A stretch of DNA of 64,000 nucleotides from assembly GCF_029277305.1 (NCBI RefSeq), contig NZ_CP119526.1; one strand, written 5' to 3'. The stretch is from Guptibacillus hwajinpoensis (GTDB lineage Bacteria; Bacillota; Bacilli; Bacillales; Guptibacillaceae). Under the pieces are notes generated by a model. That model was not told the DNA's origin. It ran no database searches and worked only from the letters and a program-made list of their open reading frames with translations. The position numbers and the translations under genes were made by a program. Every line of letters begins with the position of its first letter. The first letter of the stretch is position 1. Of the stretch, positions 1-9,400 are shown piece by piece.

Positions 1-1
1 T

Positions 2-259
2 TTAATCATTTATGGTGATCTGCAGCAAGGGGAAAACCAGGGGAATATGAGGCAAGATGTTTTTATTACCTACCTGGCTGAAAATAGTCGTTCCCTCGAA
101 ACAGATCAATTAGACATTATCTCTTCGATAACCAAAATCAACGCTATGAAATTTGTACGAACAGAACGTGATCGTGTCCAAAAATTAGACACCGATGAAT
201 ATGTAGATCGAGTTAATTTTATTTTTTCAAGGAGTATTCGTTATGAGTGTTCGATTTGA
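2..259 (+). CDS. Phage head-tail joining/tail-completion protein, 5' end outside window
   Basis: The reading frame is open from the first bases of the window, so the gene starts upstream; an internal ATG at 47 is not needed as a start. About 85 residues are visible, mostly charged and helical, with no motif I can name. It lies immediately before an HK97 gp10-like gene and the major tail protein gene, the place where siphoviruses keep head-tail connector, adaptor or tail terminator genes. Its end overlaps the next gene by 17 bases, as is usual inside phage morphogenesis operons. The role is inferred from position only; it could equally be the tail terminator or a joining protein. Confidence 0.5.
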   Translation, partial: LIIYGDLQQGENQGNMRQDVFITYLAENSRSLETDQLDIISSITKINAMKFVRTERDRVQKLDTDEYVDRVNFIFSRSIRYECSI

Positions 260-647
260 AATTGATGCTGAAGAGCTAAAGCTACTGCAAAAAAAATTCA
301 AGAGAATACCTGATCAAGTTGAAAAGAGAGTGAATCGGATCTTGCATTCTTTTGGGATAAAGACAATTGAGGATAGGATCCTCTTAAGAATCCCAGTATC
401 CCAATCACCAGCGAAAAAGAGACATGCGAGCAATTCGAAGTCTCTTCGAAGTGCAACCTTCAACTTAGGATTTGAAACAAAACCAAAAAAGACTTACAAC
501 TATCTGGTTTTCCCTGATAAGGGGTTAGGAACGTCTATCGGAAGAGCACCAGACGAATTCATGACTGAGGGAATGAATGATGGGACGCCACGTATTCTGC
601 AAGAAATCAATGACCAATTAGACCAATTAATCGAGGAGGAATTTTAA
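243..647 (+). CDS. HK97 gp10-like head-tail joining / tail completion protein
   Basis: A 134-residue basic protein that starts inside the preceding gene, with an AGGAG-type site just before ATG 243. Its size, the helical N-terminus with many Lys and Glu, and the middle beta-rich section with a YLVFPDKG stretch fit the HK97 gp10 / tail-completion group of siphoviruses, which sits one or two genes before the major tail protein. Such proteins help join head to tail or close the tail tube. The last base of the stop codon is shared with the start of the next gene (TAATG), so the two are translationally coupled. Family assignment is by position and general character, not by a firm motif. Confidence 0.55.
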   Translation: MSVRFEIDAEELKLLQKKFKRIPDQVEKRVNRILHSFGIKTIEDRILLRIPVSQSPAKKRHASNSKSLRSATFNLGFETKPKKTYNYLVFPDKGLGTSIGRAPDEFMTEGMNDGTPRILQEINDQLDQLIEEEF

Positions 648-1234
648 TGGCCACTGTTGTCGAATCATTTGATTCAACAAAAATCACGAATGCGAGCACG
701 CAATTTTTCGCAGAGGACGGGACCCAGCAAGATGGGGTGAAATTCCCCTGTATTGGCTCTGTAGAAGGCGAAACGACCTTAAAGGAATTAATCAAGAAGT
801 GTGAAGGTGTGGAGGTTGCCAAAAAGACCAAGCCTGAAAAACATGATCTTACCATCTCAGCTCATGTTCCAGTAGCTATTGTTCGTGAGTTATTTGGTAT
901 TACGAATGAGGATTTAAAGCCTGGTGTATACAAATACTCTCAAAATTCCAAAGGAAAACGATTTGTGTTCACAGCTGACGTTATCGACGAATTTGAAGAA
1001 ATCACAAAATTAATCTCTTTTCCGAATGTGGTATCAACCACTGGATTTAAATTTGCGATTGAAAATGGCGCTGATGAAGTGGCAGAAATGGAAGTGGAAG
1101 TAACAGCTTATCCTGATGCCAAAACTAACCTCTATTACGAGGCATACATTTCAGAACTTGAAGATCCATCCATTGCGGATACCTGGCACATAGCATTTGA
1201 TTATTCGTTAGTGGAGGCAATCCCTTCACCATAA
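647..1234 (+). CDS. Phage major tail tube protein
   Basis: A 195-residue acidic protein with a good ribosome site (AGGAGG) six to eight bases before its ATG. Length, lack of membrane segments, alternating beta-strand pattern and position directly before the tail-assembly chaperone pair and tape measure gene identify it as the major tail protein, the ring subunit of the tail tube. A Rho-independent terminator follows within two bases of the stop, which fits a highly expressed structural gene whose transcript is partly cut off before the low-abundance downstream genes. The related phage families also have C-terminal Ig-like additions; none is seen here. Confidence 0.75.
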   Translation: MATVVESFDSTKITNASTQFFAEDGTQQDGVKFPCIGSVEGETTLKELIKKCEGVEVAKKTKPEKHDLTISAHVPVAIVRELFGITNEDLKPGVYKYSQNSKGKRFVFTADVIDEFEEITKLISFPNVVSTTGFKFAIENGADEVAEMEVEVTAYPDAKTNLYYEAYISELEDPSIADTWHIAFDYSLVEAIPSP

Positions 1235-1235
1235 A

Positions 1236-1260
1236 GGCTGACAAATTGTCGGTCTTTTTT
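1236..1260 (+). terminator. Terminator after major tail protein gene
   Basis: An 8-base-pair stem (1236-1243 with 1247-1254, including two G-U pairs) is followed by six T at 1255-1260. It probably lowers read-through into the chaperone and tape measure genes rather than ending the operon. Confidence 0.6.
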
Positions 1261-1288
1261 GTTTGGTAAGAAAAAGGAGGAAATTAAG

Positions 1289-1750
1289 ATGGGAACAAAA
1301 ATAAGTACGATTGAACTAAAAGAGGTCGAAGTAATCGAGCTTGAAAACAATGAATTTGAAACACGGTTTGTGAATCCCAAGAAATATCCTGCATTTTTAA
1401 CGAATCGTTCATTGGCTACAGGGATGCGTCTTGGGATTACAAAAACCTCGTTAATTACAAACTTGGTCCAGATGCAGGGATTAGTCGGAAAAGATGGCAA
1501 AATTGATCCTGAAAATATTTCAGAAGAACAAGCTGAATTTATCGATGCGGATCGCGACTTGCCTGTAATTTACCTCGGGATTATGGGAGCCAATAAAAGT
1601 CTAGACCTTACGTTCGAAGAATTTCTTGATCTCTATCATGGGGATCTCGAAAAACTCCTGAATGATTATCTCGATCTTGTCATGGTCTACTTGAATCAAA
1701 ACCCGAATGAGTTCAGGAAGGGGTTAGAAGCGAGCACCTCAAAAAAGTAG
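1289..1750 (+). CDS. Phage tail assembly chaperone (gpG-like)
   Basis: A 153-residue protein starting at ATG 1289, chosen because AAGGAGG lies just upstream; a longer frame from 1259 has no ribosome site and overlaps a terminator. It stands between the major tail protein and tape measure genes, where siphoviruses encode the gpG-type chaperone that coats the tape measure protein during tail assembly. The gene ends in TCA AAA AAG TAG, which contains the slippery heptamer A AAA AAG, and a -1 shift there continues into an 63-codon open frame. The pairing of position, slippery site and extension makes the function well supported although the sequence itself has no classic motif. Confidence 0.75.
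   Translation: MGTKISTIELKEVEVIELENNEFETRFVNPKKYPAFLTNRSLATGMRLGITKTSLITNLVQMQGLVGKDGKIDPENISEEQAEFIDADRDLPVIYLGIMGANKSLDLTFEEFLDLYHGDLEKLLNDYLDLVMVYLNQNPNEFRKGLEASTSKK
1741..1747 (+). promoter_or_regulatory. -1 programmed ribosomal frameshift site
   Basis: The heptamer A AAA AAG in the zero frame is the strongest known bacterial -1 slippery sequence, the same as in dnaX. It sits one codon before the zero-frame stop, and the -1 frame beyond it is open for 63 codons. Confidence 0.75.
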
Positions 1751-1938
1751 AGAAAGGCGAGAAAGTAAAAGCGCCTCAACTTAACATTGAATGCGTTGAA
1801 GATTTGTACGTGCTTTATGTTCTTGTCTATGGGATTGATCCTGAAGTGTTCTGGGATTTTCCAATCGTGGAAGTCGATCGGATATTCGAAAATAAACAGG
1901 CTTATGATACTTGGTCCAATAATCCGAAAAAGCAATAG
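1741..1938 (+). CDS. Frameshift extension of tail chaperone (gpT-like part of gpGT)
   Basis: This frame is reached by a -1 slip on A AAA AAG at 1741-1747 and runs without stop to TAG at 1936-1938. It encodes a segment with VYGIDPEVFWDFPIVEVDRI-like composition, which resembles the second tail-chaperone reading frame of many Gram-positive siphoviruses (a short domain with a conserved W-x-F/P pattern). It has no start codon or ribosome site of its own, so it is expected only as the C-terminal part of a fusion made in a minority of ribosomes. In lambda the G and GT products act in a fixed ratio to recruit the tape measure to the tail tube subunits. Confidence 0.75.
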   Translation, partial: KKVEKGEKVKAPQLNIECVEDLYVLYVLVYGIDPEVFWDFPIVEVDRIFENKQAYDTWSNNPKKQ

Positions 1939-1953
1939 AAAGGGGGTGGATGA

Positions 1954-4941
1954 ATGGCAAGAAACCCCGAAACGAAAATCAAGTTTAGTGTATTTAATAA
2001 AGATTTTAATTCAGCAATGCGTGATATGAAAAATGAAAGTTCTAAGCTGAGACAGGAATATCAACTACAAGCTGAACAACTGAAATTAAACGGAAGTGCA
2101 ACGGAAAAGCTTCAGGCCAAAATGAACTATCTTCAACAGGCTCAACAGTTAGCATCAAGAAAAACACAAGAAACTGCTACACAATTAACGCGAGCTAGAG
2201 AAATGTATGGAGACAATTCTCGGGAAGTTGAAGCTCTTTCTCGAAGGTTATTAAGTGCTCAAACAGCTGAACAGCGTCTATCAAATGAGTTAGCCGAAAC
2301 AACCGATCAATTCCAAGAACAAACGGACGTTGTTCGACAAACGTCAGAGGCCATATCAGAACAAGGGGATAAACTGAAAAATGTCGGCGGAGCCATGACA
2401 GCAACCGTAACCCCTGCTTTAACAGGTTTAGGTGCTGTGGCCATGAAAGCTGCTGACAATTTTGATCAGGCCCAAGGGAAGATTCAAGCTTCGCTCGGCG
2501 TCACAAAATCAGAAGCAGAAGAGTTTGCAGAAATTGCTGAAACGCTTTGGGCTGATGCATTCGGTGAGAATATTGATGAAGCAGCAGCTGCCGTAACAAC
2601 TGTCTCAAAAAACATGAAAGAAATTCCTGTAGATCAATTACAGGCAGCGACAGAGAAAGCCTTTATTCTGTCTGACGCCTTTGAAGCAGATGTAGGAGAA
2701 AGCACAAAAACAGCCAATACGTTGATGAAAAACTTCGGCATTTCATCAGATGAGGCATTTGACCTTATGACAGTTGGTTTTCAAAAAAGCGGTGCTCATT
2801 CTGATGAACTTCTTGAAACCCTTAATGAATATGCACCTCAGTTTAAAGCTCTAGGCTACGATGCTGAAGGATTTACAGCTACTTTAATTGCCGGTGCTGA
2901 AAGTGGCGCTTTTAGTATGGATGTCCTTGCCGATACGGCAAAAGAAGGATTCTTACTAATGGGCGAAGGATCTGATGATACGAAGGACGCTTTAAATGCA
3001 ATGGGATTAGATGCTGATAAAGTGATATCTGATATCAATGCAGGGGGACAAGATGCACAAAGTGCATTTATGGCCGTATCGTCTGCTATATCAACAATTG
3101 AAGATCCTGCTAAACGTAATCAAGCTGCCATTGCAGCTTTTGGTACGCCATTAGAAGACCTTGGACCTGAATTCCAAACGTTTTTTAGTAGTGTGAATCA
3201 AGATCTTGAGGGTGCTGAAGGAGCAACTGATAAGGCTGGTGAGGCATTATACGATAATTTTGGAACAGACCTTCAGGCTGTCATGAACCAATTGCAATTA
3301 GCTTTAGTGCCACTCGGGGAAGTGTTACTAGGTTTTGTGAGAGATATCTTACCCAAGTTAACAGCTGGGATCCAAAGTGTCTCAAACTGGTTTGGTAGTT
3401 TATCACCTTTAGGACAAAAATTAACCGTCATTTTTGGAATGATCGGAGTAGCGCTGGGTCCATTTCTTGTTGTTTTGGGGTACGTTGTAGGAGCAGTTTC
3501 AAATTTAATACCGATATTCGCAAAAATATGGAGCTGGTTATCAAAACTGGGTCCTCTTTTTAATGTTTTACGTACGGCATTGTTGTTTCTAACTGGTCCA
3601 GTGGGCATTGTGATCGGAATCATCGTCGCTCTTGTAGCAGCTTTTGTTCTTCTCTGGAATAAGAGTGATGCTTTTCGAAACTTCTTTATTAATTTATGGA
3701 CCCAAATCAAAGCAGCTCTTGCGGTAGCTTTACCGGCCATAAGAGACTTCTTAATCATGGTTTGGAATGGTGTTTTAGTAGCGATTAAAATCACATTAGC
3801 ATTTATGAAAAACGCTATCCTAAATACTTGGAACGGAATTAAGGCCTTTACCCTCATGGTCTTTAATGGTCTGAAAACAGCCCTTATTGCGATATGGACC
3901 GCAATTAAAACAGCGGTGATCATGATTGTGACAACCTATGTTGCTGTTATCAAAGCCATCTTCAATGCTTACGTAACAGCTGTTAAATTCATTTTTAACG
4001 CCTTAAAAATCTTTTTTACAACGGTTTGGAATGCGATAAAAAAAGCTGTTGTGGCTATCGTTACGGCTTATGTGAATGCTGTGAAAGCATTGTTCCAATT
4101 ATTTGTTAGTGGTATTAAAGCGATCTTTAATGGGGTCAAAGTCTTTTTCTCAACCGTCTGGAACTCTATAAAAAATACCGTTACCTCCATCGTTACGGCT
4201 TTAAAAAGTACGGCTATTTCAATTTTCAATGCGTTAAAATCCAGTGTAAATGCTATTTTTAACTCAGTGAAATCAACTATCACGAGTATTTGGAAGGGTA
4301 TTAAATCAATCATCATTCGTGTCGTTAATGAGGCGGAAAGTCGTGTGACATCTACGTTTGATTCGATGAGCAGTAGAATCAGTTCCATTTTCTCATCGAT
4401 TAAATCAACGGCAACGAGCATATTTAACAGTGTCAAATCTGCTATCACGAGGCCGATTGAATCAGCGAAGGATACAGTGATCGGCATTATTGATTCCATT
4501 AAAAGTGCTTTCAGTCGAATGAAAATTACCATCCCAAAACCAAAGATTCCTAAAATCGATGTCAGTATGGGATCCAAGAAGGTCGGACCAGTTAGTGTTC
4601 CATACCCAAAGTTCAACGTTAACTGGCATAAAACAGGTGGCGTCATGACCAAACCATTTACGGCAGGGAACGCTGGGTTCGGGGATGTAGAAGAAGGAAT
4701 TGTACCGTTTGAAGGACCACATGCGATGAAGATTGCTAAACTGATCGCCAGTGCTCAATCCAGGCTATCAAACGTTTCAACGGGGCTAGTTAATCGCGTA
4801 ATGGACAAGTTAGTGGAAGTGAATATTGCTTCTTCTGATGTGGTGATGGACGGGCAAACCGTTGGAAGAATCACATGGGATACCGTCCGAGATGAAATTG
4901 AACGAGATGAAGAAATGAACAGTCGGGCTCTGGGGGAGTGA
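1954..4941 (+). CDS. Phage tail tape measure protein
   Basis: A 995-residue protein preceded by a strong GGGGGTG site. The N-terminal 150 residues are a long coiled coil; a TP901-type tape measure core follows (roughly residues 150-450, including the AMKAADNFDQAQGKIQ region); residues 500-570 hold hydrophobic membrane segments; and residues 570-830 consist of repeated blocks with regularly spaced Trp and Phe (patterns such as FFTTVWNAIK), typical of tape measure proteins. It sets tail length and is ejected into the host membrane during DNA entry. The gene lies directly after the chaperone frameshift pair and overlaps nothing. No peptidoglycan hydrolase domain is evident. Confidence 0.92.
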   Translation: MARNPETKIKFSVFNKDFNSAMRDMKNESSKLRQEYQLQAEQLKLNGSATEKLQAKMNYLQQAQQLASRKTQETATQLTRAREMYGDNSREVEALSRRLLSAQTAEQRLSNELAETTDQFQEQTDVVRQTSEAISEQGDKLKNVGGAMTATVTPALTGLGAVAMKAADNFDQAQGKIQASLGVTKSEAEEFAEIAETLWADAFGENIDEAAAAVTTVSKNMKEIPVDQLQAATEKAFILSDAFEADVGESTKTANTLMKNFGISSDEAFDLMTVGFQKSGAHSDELLETLNEYAPQFKALGYDAEGFTATLIAGAESGAFSMDVLADTAKEGFLLMGEGSDDTKDALNAMGLDADKVISDINAGGQDAQSAFMAVSSAISTIEDPAKRNQAAIAAFGTPLEDLGPEFQTFFSSVNQDLEGAEGATDKAGEALYDNFGTDLQAVMNQLQLALVPLGEVLLGFVRDILPKLTAGIQSVSNWFGSLSPLGQKLTVIFGMIGVALGPFLVVLGYVVGAVSNLIPIFAKIWSWLSKLGPLFNVLRTALLFLTGPVGIVIGIIVALVAAFVLLWNKSDAFRNFFINLWTQIKAALAVALPAIRDFLIMVWNGVLVAIKITLAFMKNAILNTWNGIKAFTLMVFNGLKTALIAIWTAIKTAVIMIVTTYVAVIKAIFNAYVTAVKFIFNALKIFFTTVWNAIKKAVVAIVTAYVNAVKALFQLFVSGIKAIFNGVKVFFSTVWNSIKNTVTSIVTALKSTAISIFNALKSSVNAIFNSVKSTITSIWKGIKSIIIRVVNEAESRVTSTFDSMSSRISSIFSSIKSTATSIFNSVKSAITRPIESAKDTVIGIIDSIKSAFSRMKITIPKPKIPKIDVSMGSKKVGPVSVPYPKFNVNWHKTGGVMTKPFTAGNAGFGDVEEGIVPFEGPHAMKIAKLIASAQSRLSNVSTGLVNRVMDKLVEVNIASSDVVMDGQTVGRITWDTVRDEIERDEEMNSRALGE

Positions 4942-4945
4942 GAAG

Positions 4946-6409
4946 ATGAAGAGTAAATTGAATTTCAAAATCGAATATGTGAACAATCAGATCATTGATA
5001 TGCATGATATGGGGTTATGGGTTGATTCTTTTCACATCTTTTCTCCTGATGTTGAGCGAAATACCATTGACATCCCGAATCGACATGGGGCTCTGTTGGC
5101 TTCTTCTCGTATCAAAACACGGAAAGTCAAACTCTCTTTTACAGTGGATACTAATAGTGTCGAAGACTTAGATTATTATCGCCATGCGATTTTCCAAACC
5201 TTTTACTCAGAAAAACCGTATAAGATCATTCGAGATGTCAATCCCAATCGTGAGCTATTTGCCATTCAAGATGGGGAATACGATATCGAGAATGTGACTT
5301 TCTCAGATGGGGCTTGTGCAATTGAATTGATGATGTTGGACCCGATTCTGTATTCGCTTGAACGGAACCAGGTGATCAATGATCCAAATGGCTCTTTTGA
5401 TCCCAATATCACCAATCATGGCACGGAAAAGACTTTTCCGACCTTCATGATCGACATCTTAAAGCCAACAACGTTTCTCTCGATTATTAGTCCTGAGGAT
5501 TATATTCAATTGGGGCAACCAACTGAAGTAAAAGAAAGATCCGTGGAAAAGGAACAGCTCTTGTTGCGTCATGGTTGTAGTGATATGACGGGTTTTATGC
5601 CAGGCACAATGATAGAAGGAGGCACAGTTGCCGGTTCGATGTATTCAAACGGGAAAGGGCTACTTGCTAGTTCCTATGGGACGGGGACATATTGGCATGG
5701 TCCGGCTCAAAAATTGGAGTTGAGTGAAACCATCCAAGATTTTCGAGTTGAAGCGACGATCACCAATGAGAGCACTTCTCCCCTTGATGTAGGGCGAGTA
5801 GAAATCTCACTTCTAGACGATTTGAACCAAGTGATTGGCAAAATGGCGATGAAAGATACCAGCCAACAGGTGACGTCCAACCATGGCGAAATGAGAGCTG
5901 GTAACTTAATGGATGGCTATTACATGATTAATGAACGAAGAAGAACCTGGAACTACATGAAAGGGGGGCTTCTAAGTTTACAGCGGATTGGTGCTCGTTT
6001 CCGGGCTTATATCGCTCAACAAGATCCGAATGATTCCAACCATCATTATGCAAGAGAAACCGAGTTTTTCACGGACTTAGATGAGGTGTATTTAGATAAG
6101 TTGGCTCAAATCCAGGTCCATTTAGGGGCTTTTGGTACCCTTTCCATTCCGAAGCTTCAAGTGCAACATTTGCAAGTGTTTAAGATTAATAGCATTACAG
6201 AAGAAGAAATTCCTTACATCGCAGTCCCAGGGGACCAAATTGTGCTAAATCATAAACGATCACGGATCGAAAAGAATGGAGCTTTAATGAACAAACAAAA
6301 AGATCTCGCATCCAACTTCTTTGGGATTGGAAAAGGAGAATCGGAATTGAAGGTTTATCCGTCAGATGCAGCTAGAGTGGTGGCCAAGTGGAAGGAGGGG
6401 TCGATTTAA
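4946..6409 (+). CDS. Distal tail protein (Dit, siphovirus tail component family)
   Basis: A 487-residue protein immediately after the tape measure gene, where siphoviruses place Dit, the hub that joins the tail tube to the baseplate. The N-terminal 130 residues match the Dit pattern (an early DMGLWVDSFHI segment, conserved NRHG and RKVKLSFTV stretches, and FFYSEKPYKII-like strand). At nearly 500 residues it is longer than the minimal 250-residue Dit; the extra part from about residue 190 to 400 looks like an inserted beta-sandwich, perhaps carbohydrate binding, as in evolved Dit proteins. The stop TAA at 6407-6409 directly abuts the next start. Confidence 0.8.
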   Translation: MKSKLNFKIEYVNNQIIDMHDMGLWVDSFHIFSPDVERNTIDIPNRHGALLASSRIKTRKVKLSFTVDTNSVEDLDYYRHAIFQTFYSEKPYKIIRDVNPNRELFAIQDGEYDIENVTFSDGACAIELMMLDPILYSLERNQVINDPNGSFDPNITNHGTEKTFPTFMIDILKPTTFLSIISPEDYIQLGQPTEVKERSVEKEQLLLRHGCSDMTGFMPGTMIEGGTVAGSMYSNGKGLLASSYGTGTYWHGPAQKLELSETIQDFRVEATITNESTSPLDVGRVEISLLDDLNQVIGKMAMKDTSQQVTSNHGEMRAGNLMDGYYMINERRRTWNYMKGGLLSLQRIGARFRAYIAQQDPNDSNHHYARETEFFTDLDEVYLDKLAQIQVHLGAFGTLSIPKLQVQHLQVFKINSITEEEIPYIAVPGDQIVLNHKRSRIEKNGALMNKQKDLASNFFGIGKGESELKVYPSDAARVVAKWKEGSI

Positions 6410-9400
6410 TTGATTCATATCCTCAATCGTTTTGATGAAATCATCGGGTTTTTATCGAACGAAAACCCAGAAACCCCAGTTTACTGGGGAGGAAAGCATA
6501 CGGAGAAGTTAAATAGTGCAGCCAATTATTACGAGTTTTCAACAGTGACCGATCATGAATACGTCCAGGAATTGACCAACATGAATAAGGTGGTGGCCAG
6601 TCACCCGGATGGTTATTTTATTCCGTTTCGCATTCATCGCGTGACACAGCGGAACAAAGATGGCGTTCGTGAAAAGGTGGTGGAAGTAGAAGGGGAGCAC
6701 ATGCGCCTTCGTACGGCGAAAGTGTTAAGTCCGATTACGCTCACGAGTGCAACTTTAAAGACAGCAGCTCGTTTTATCTTATCAGGGACAGGGTGGCAGG
6801 TGGGACTCGTTGAGTTTGCTGGGGCGAAAACCATTGAATTTAATGATTTTACGAATGCGTTGAAAGCCTTGCATCACATAAACGAACTTTTTGGTATGGA
6901 AATCCGTTTCCGCATCGTGATTCAACGAAATAAAGTCGTGGGTCGGTACGTCGATTTCCTTGAACGAATTGGGGAAGATAACGGAAAAGAAATCGTTCTT
7001 GCGAAAGACCTGATGAGTGTGGAACGGATCGAGGACTCTAATAATGTTTATACGGCATTAATTGGAATTGGAAAAGCCAATGAAGAAGGAAAATTCATAA
7101 CATTTGAAGGCATCAATGGTGGGAAGAATTACGTGGAAGATCAAGACGCCTTTCAACGATGGGGGGATGAAAGTGGCCACCACATCGGTGTTTATTATGT
7201 CCAACCTGAAGAAGGCGAAGAGCTCACACCTGAAATCGTGAGGGAACGCACAAAAGAGGCATTGAAACGCCACATTGATAGTGTCGTGCAATATAAAGTG
7301 ACGGGGGCTTCCTTGGAGAAGGTGTTCGATCTAGACCATGAAAAAGTGCGAAAGGGAGACACTGTTCGCATTAAAGATACAGGTTTTACACCCCCTCTCT
7401 ATTTGAAAGCTCGTGTTCTAGAAACGTTTCGGTACGATGATCCCGGCAAAGAAGATGAGTTTCTTTTAGGGAACTATCATGAGTTGAAGATCAAACCAAA
7501 TCAGTTACTACTGGATTTACAGAAGCGGCTGTTTCGAAATGAACGTAAATGGAGCAGTGCGGTTCGAAAAGTGCGAAGTGCGTTACCTCCACAGGATCAG
7601 ACCGTAATCTGGATTGATACAACCGAGGTACCGAACATTGTAAAAACCTATAATGAAGCAGAAGCAGCGTGGGAAAAGGCAAGCCCTACAGTAGCAGCTG
7701 AAGTAGGAGCTGAAACGCCTGAGGGTGCTGAAGCGAAAGCCAATACGGCAAAATCAGAAGCCATCGCCTATATGAATACACAACTGACGAATTATGTAAA
7801 TGCGACGCTCTATAGTGAGGAAATTTCCGACCTTCAGGCTCAAATTGATAATCAAATTCAATCACATTTTAAACCCTATGAACCTTCTTTATCCAATGAG
7901 CCAGCAAGTGACTGGCGTACTGATGAAGAAAAAAGGAATCATGTTGGCGATTTATTTTACAATACTGAAACCGGTCATTCTTATCGCTTTGCATTAGATG
8001 GCACGATCTATACATGGTTAATGGTTCGGGATGAGGGCATCGCCAAAGCATTAGCTGATGCTGCACAGGCACAAGATACAGCAGATAGCAAAAGAAGAAC
8101 GTTCGTATCACAACCGAATACTCCTTATGATGAAGGCGACTTATGGGATAAGGATGGGGCTGTTTTCCGTTCCACTGTGACCAAAACAAAGTCGGCTTCT
8201 TTTTCATTGTCTGATTGGGTGAAGATTGGGGACGTGACGAGTGAAAATAAAGCAAAAGATACAGATTCTGTAGGTGGCGTTCCAGCAGAGGATATCGAAA
8301 CGAAAGATGGTGCTTCTGGGAAAGCAAATCAAGCCAAAGCCGATGCCCAAACCTTTACAGAGACCTATGCTAATAAAAAGGTGACACAAAGCACCTCCCC
8401 ACCTGAGAGCCCTTCCCATGATGATCTCTGGATTGATATTTCAGTGGATCCCTATGTATGGAAACGATGGGATGGAGAGACGTGGAAGAAAGCGACACCG
8501 ACAACAGCTGATGAGGTGGGAGCTGAAACGCCGAATGGTGCTCAATATAAAGCTAATCAAGCGAAAGAGGATGCAATCGCTGTCGCTGAATCAAAGGCCG
8601 AAGATGCACGGAAGGATGCCGTGACCTCTGCTCAACAAGATGCAGCTGAAAAGGCAGCGAATGCTGTAAGTGAAGCCCAAGCCTTTACTGAAGAATTTGC
8701 GAATAAGAAAGTATCTCAAGGAACTTCTGCCCCACCTGGTGCGACTGCCAACGATTTATGGATCGACACTTCTCAAACGCCTTACGTTTGGAAACGGTAC
8801 ACAGGATCATCATGGGTGAAAGCGACACCAACAACAGCAAATGAAGTTGGTGCTGAAACCCCAACTGGTGCTCAAAGTAAGGCAAATCAGGCGAAAGCTG
8901 ATGCGTTGAGTGAAGCCAACAGCTTTACCGAGGAATTTGCGAATAAAAAAGTGTCTCAGGGAGGAACATCCCCTTCAACTCCTTCCATGAATGATTTATG
9001 GATTGACACATCCCAAACGCCTTATGTCTGGAAACGTTATACGGGTTCTTCGTGGATAAAGGCTACCCCAACCACAGCGAGTGAAGTGGGAGCTGAAACG
9101 CCTTCTGGAGCTCAAGCGAAAGCAAACGCTGCAAAGGCAACTGCTGAATCAGCAGCTAAATCCTATACTGAAGGATATGCAGAAAAGAAGGTTACGAAAT
9201 CAACGACTGCACCTTCTAGTCCGAGTAATGGCGACATGTGGATCGACAGTAGTGAAAACGTCTGGAAGCGTTGGAATGGGTCATTATGGGTGAAGTTGAC
9301 CAGAACGTCACTTCCAGAATTGTCAGGGAGGATTAGTGCTGGACAATTGTCCGCAAATATCATCACAAGTGATCATATTGGAACTGCTGGTCTTGATGCA

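Noticed and set aside
3273..3923. Long minus-strand open frame (216 codons) inside the tape measure gene
   Set aside because: It is opposite a clear tape measure protein, has no ribosome site and mirrors its repeated helices.
8378..9350. Regularly spaced repeats suggesting a CRISPR array
   Set aside because: The repeats are in frame, about 200 bases long or more, and encode protein modules of the tail fibre.
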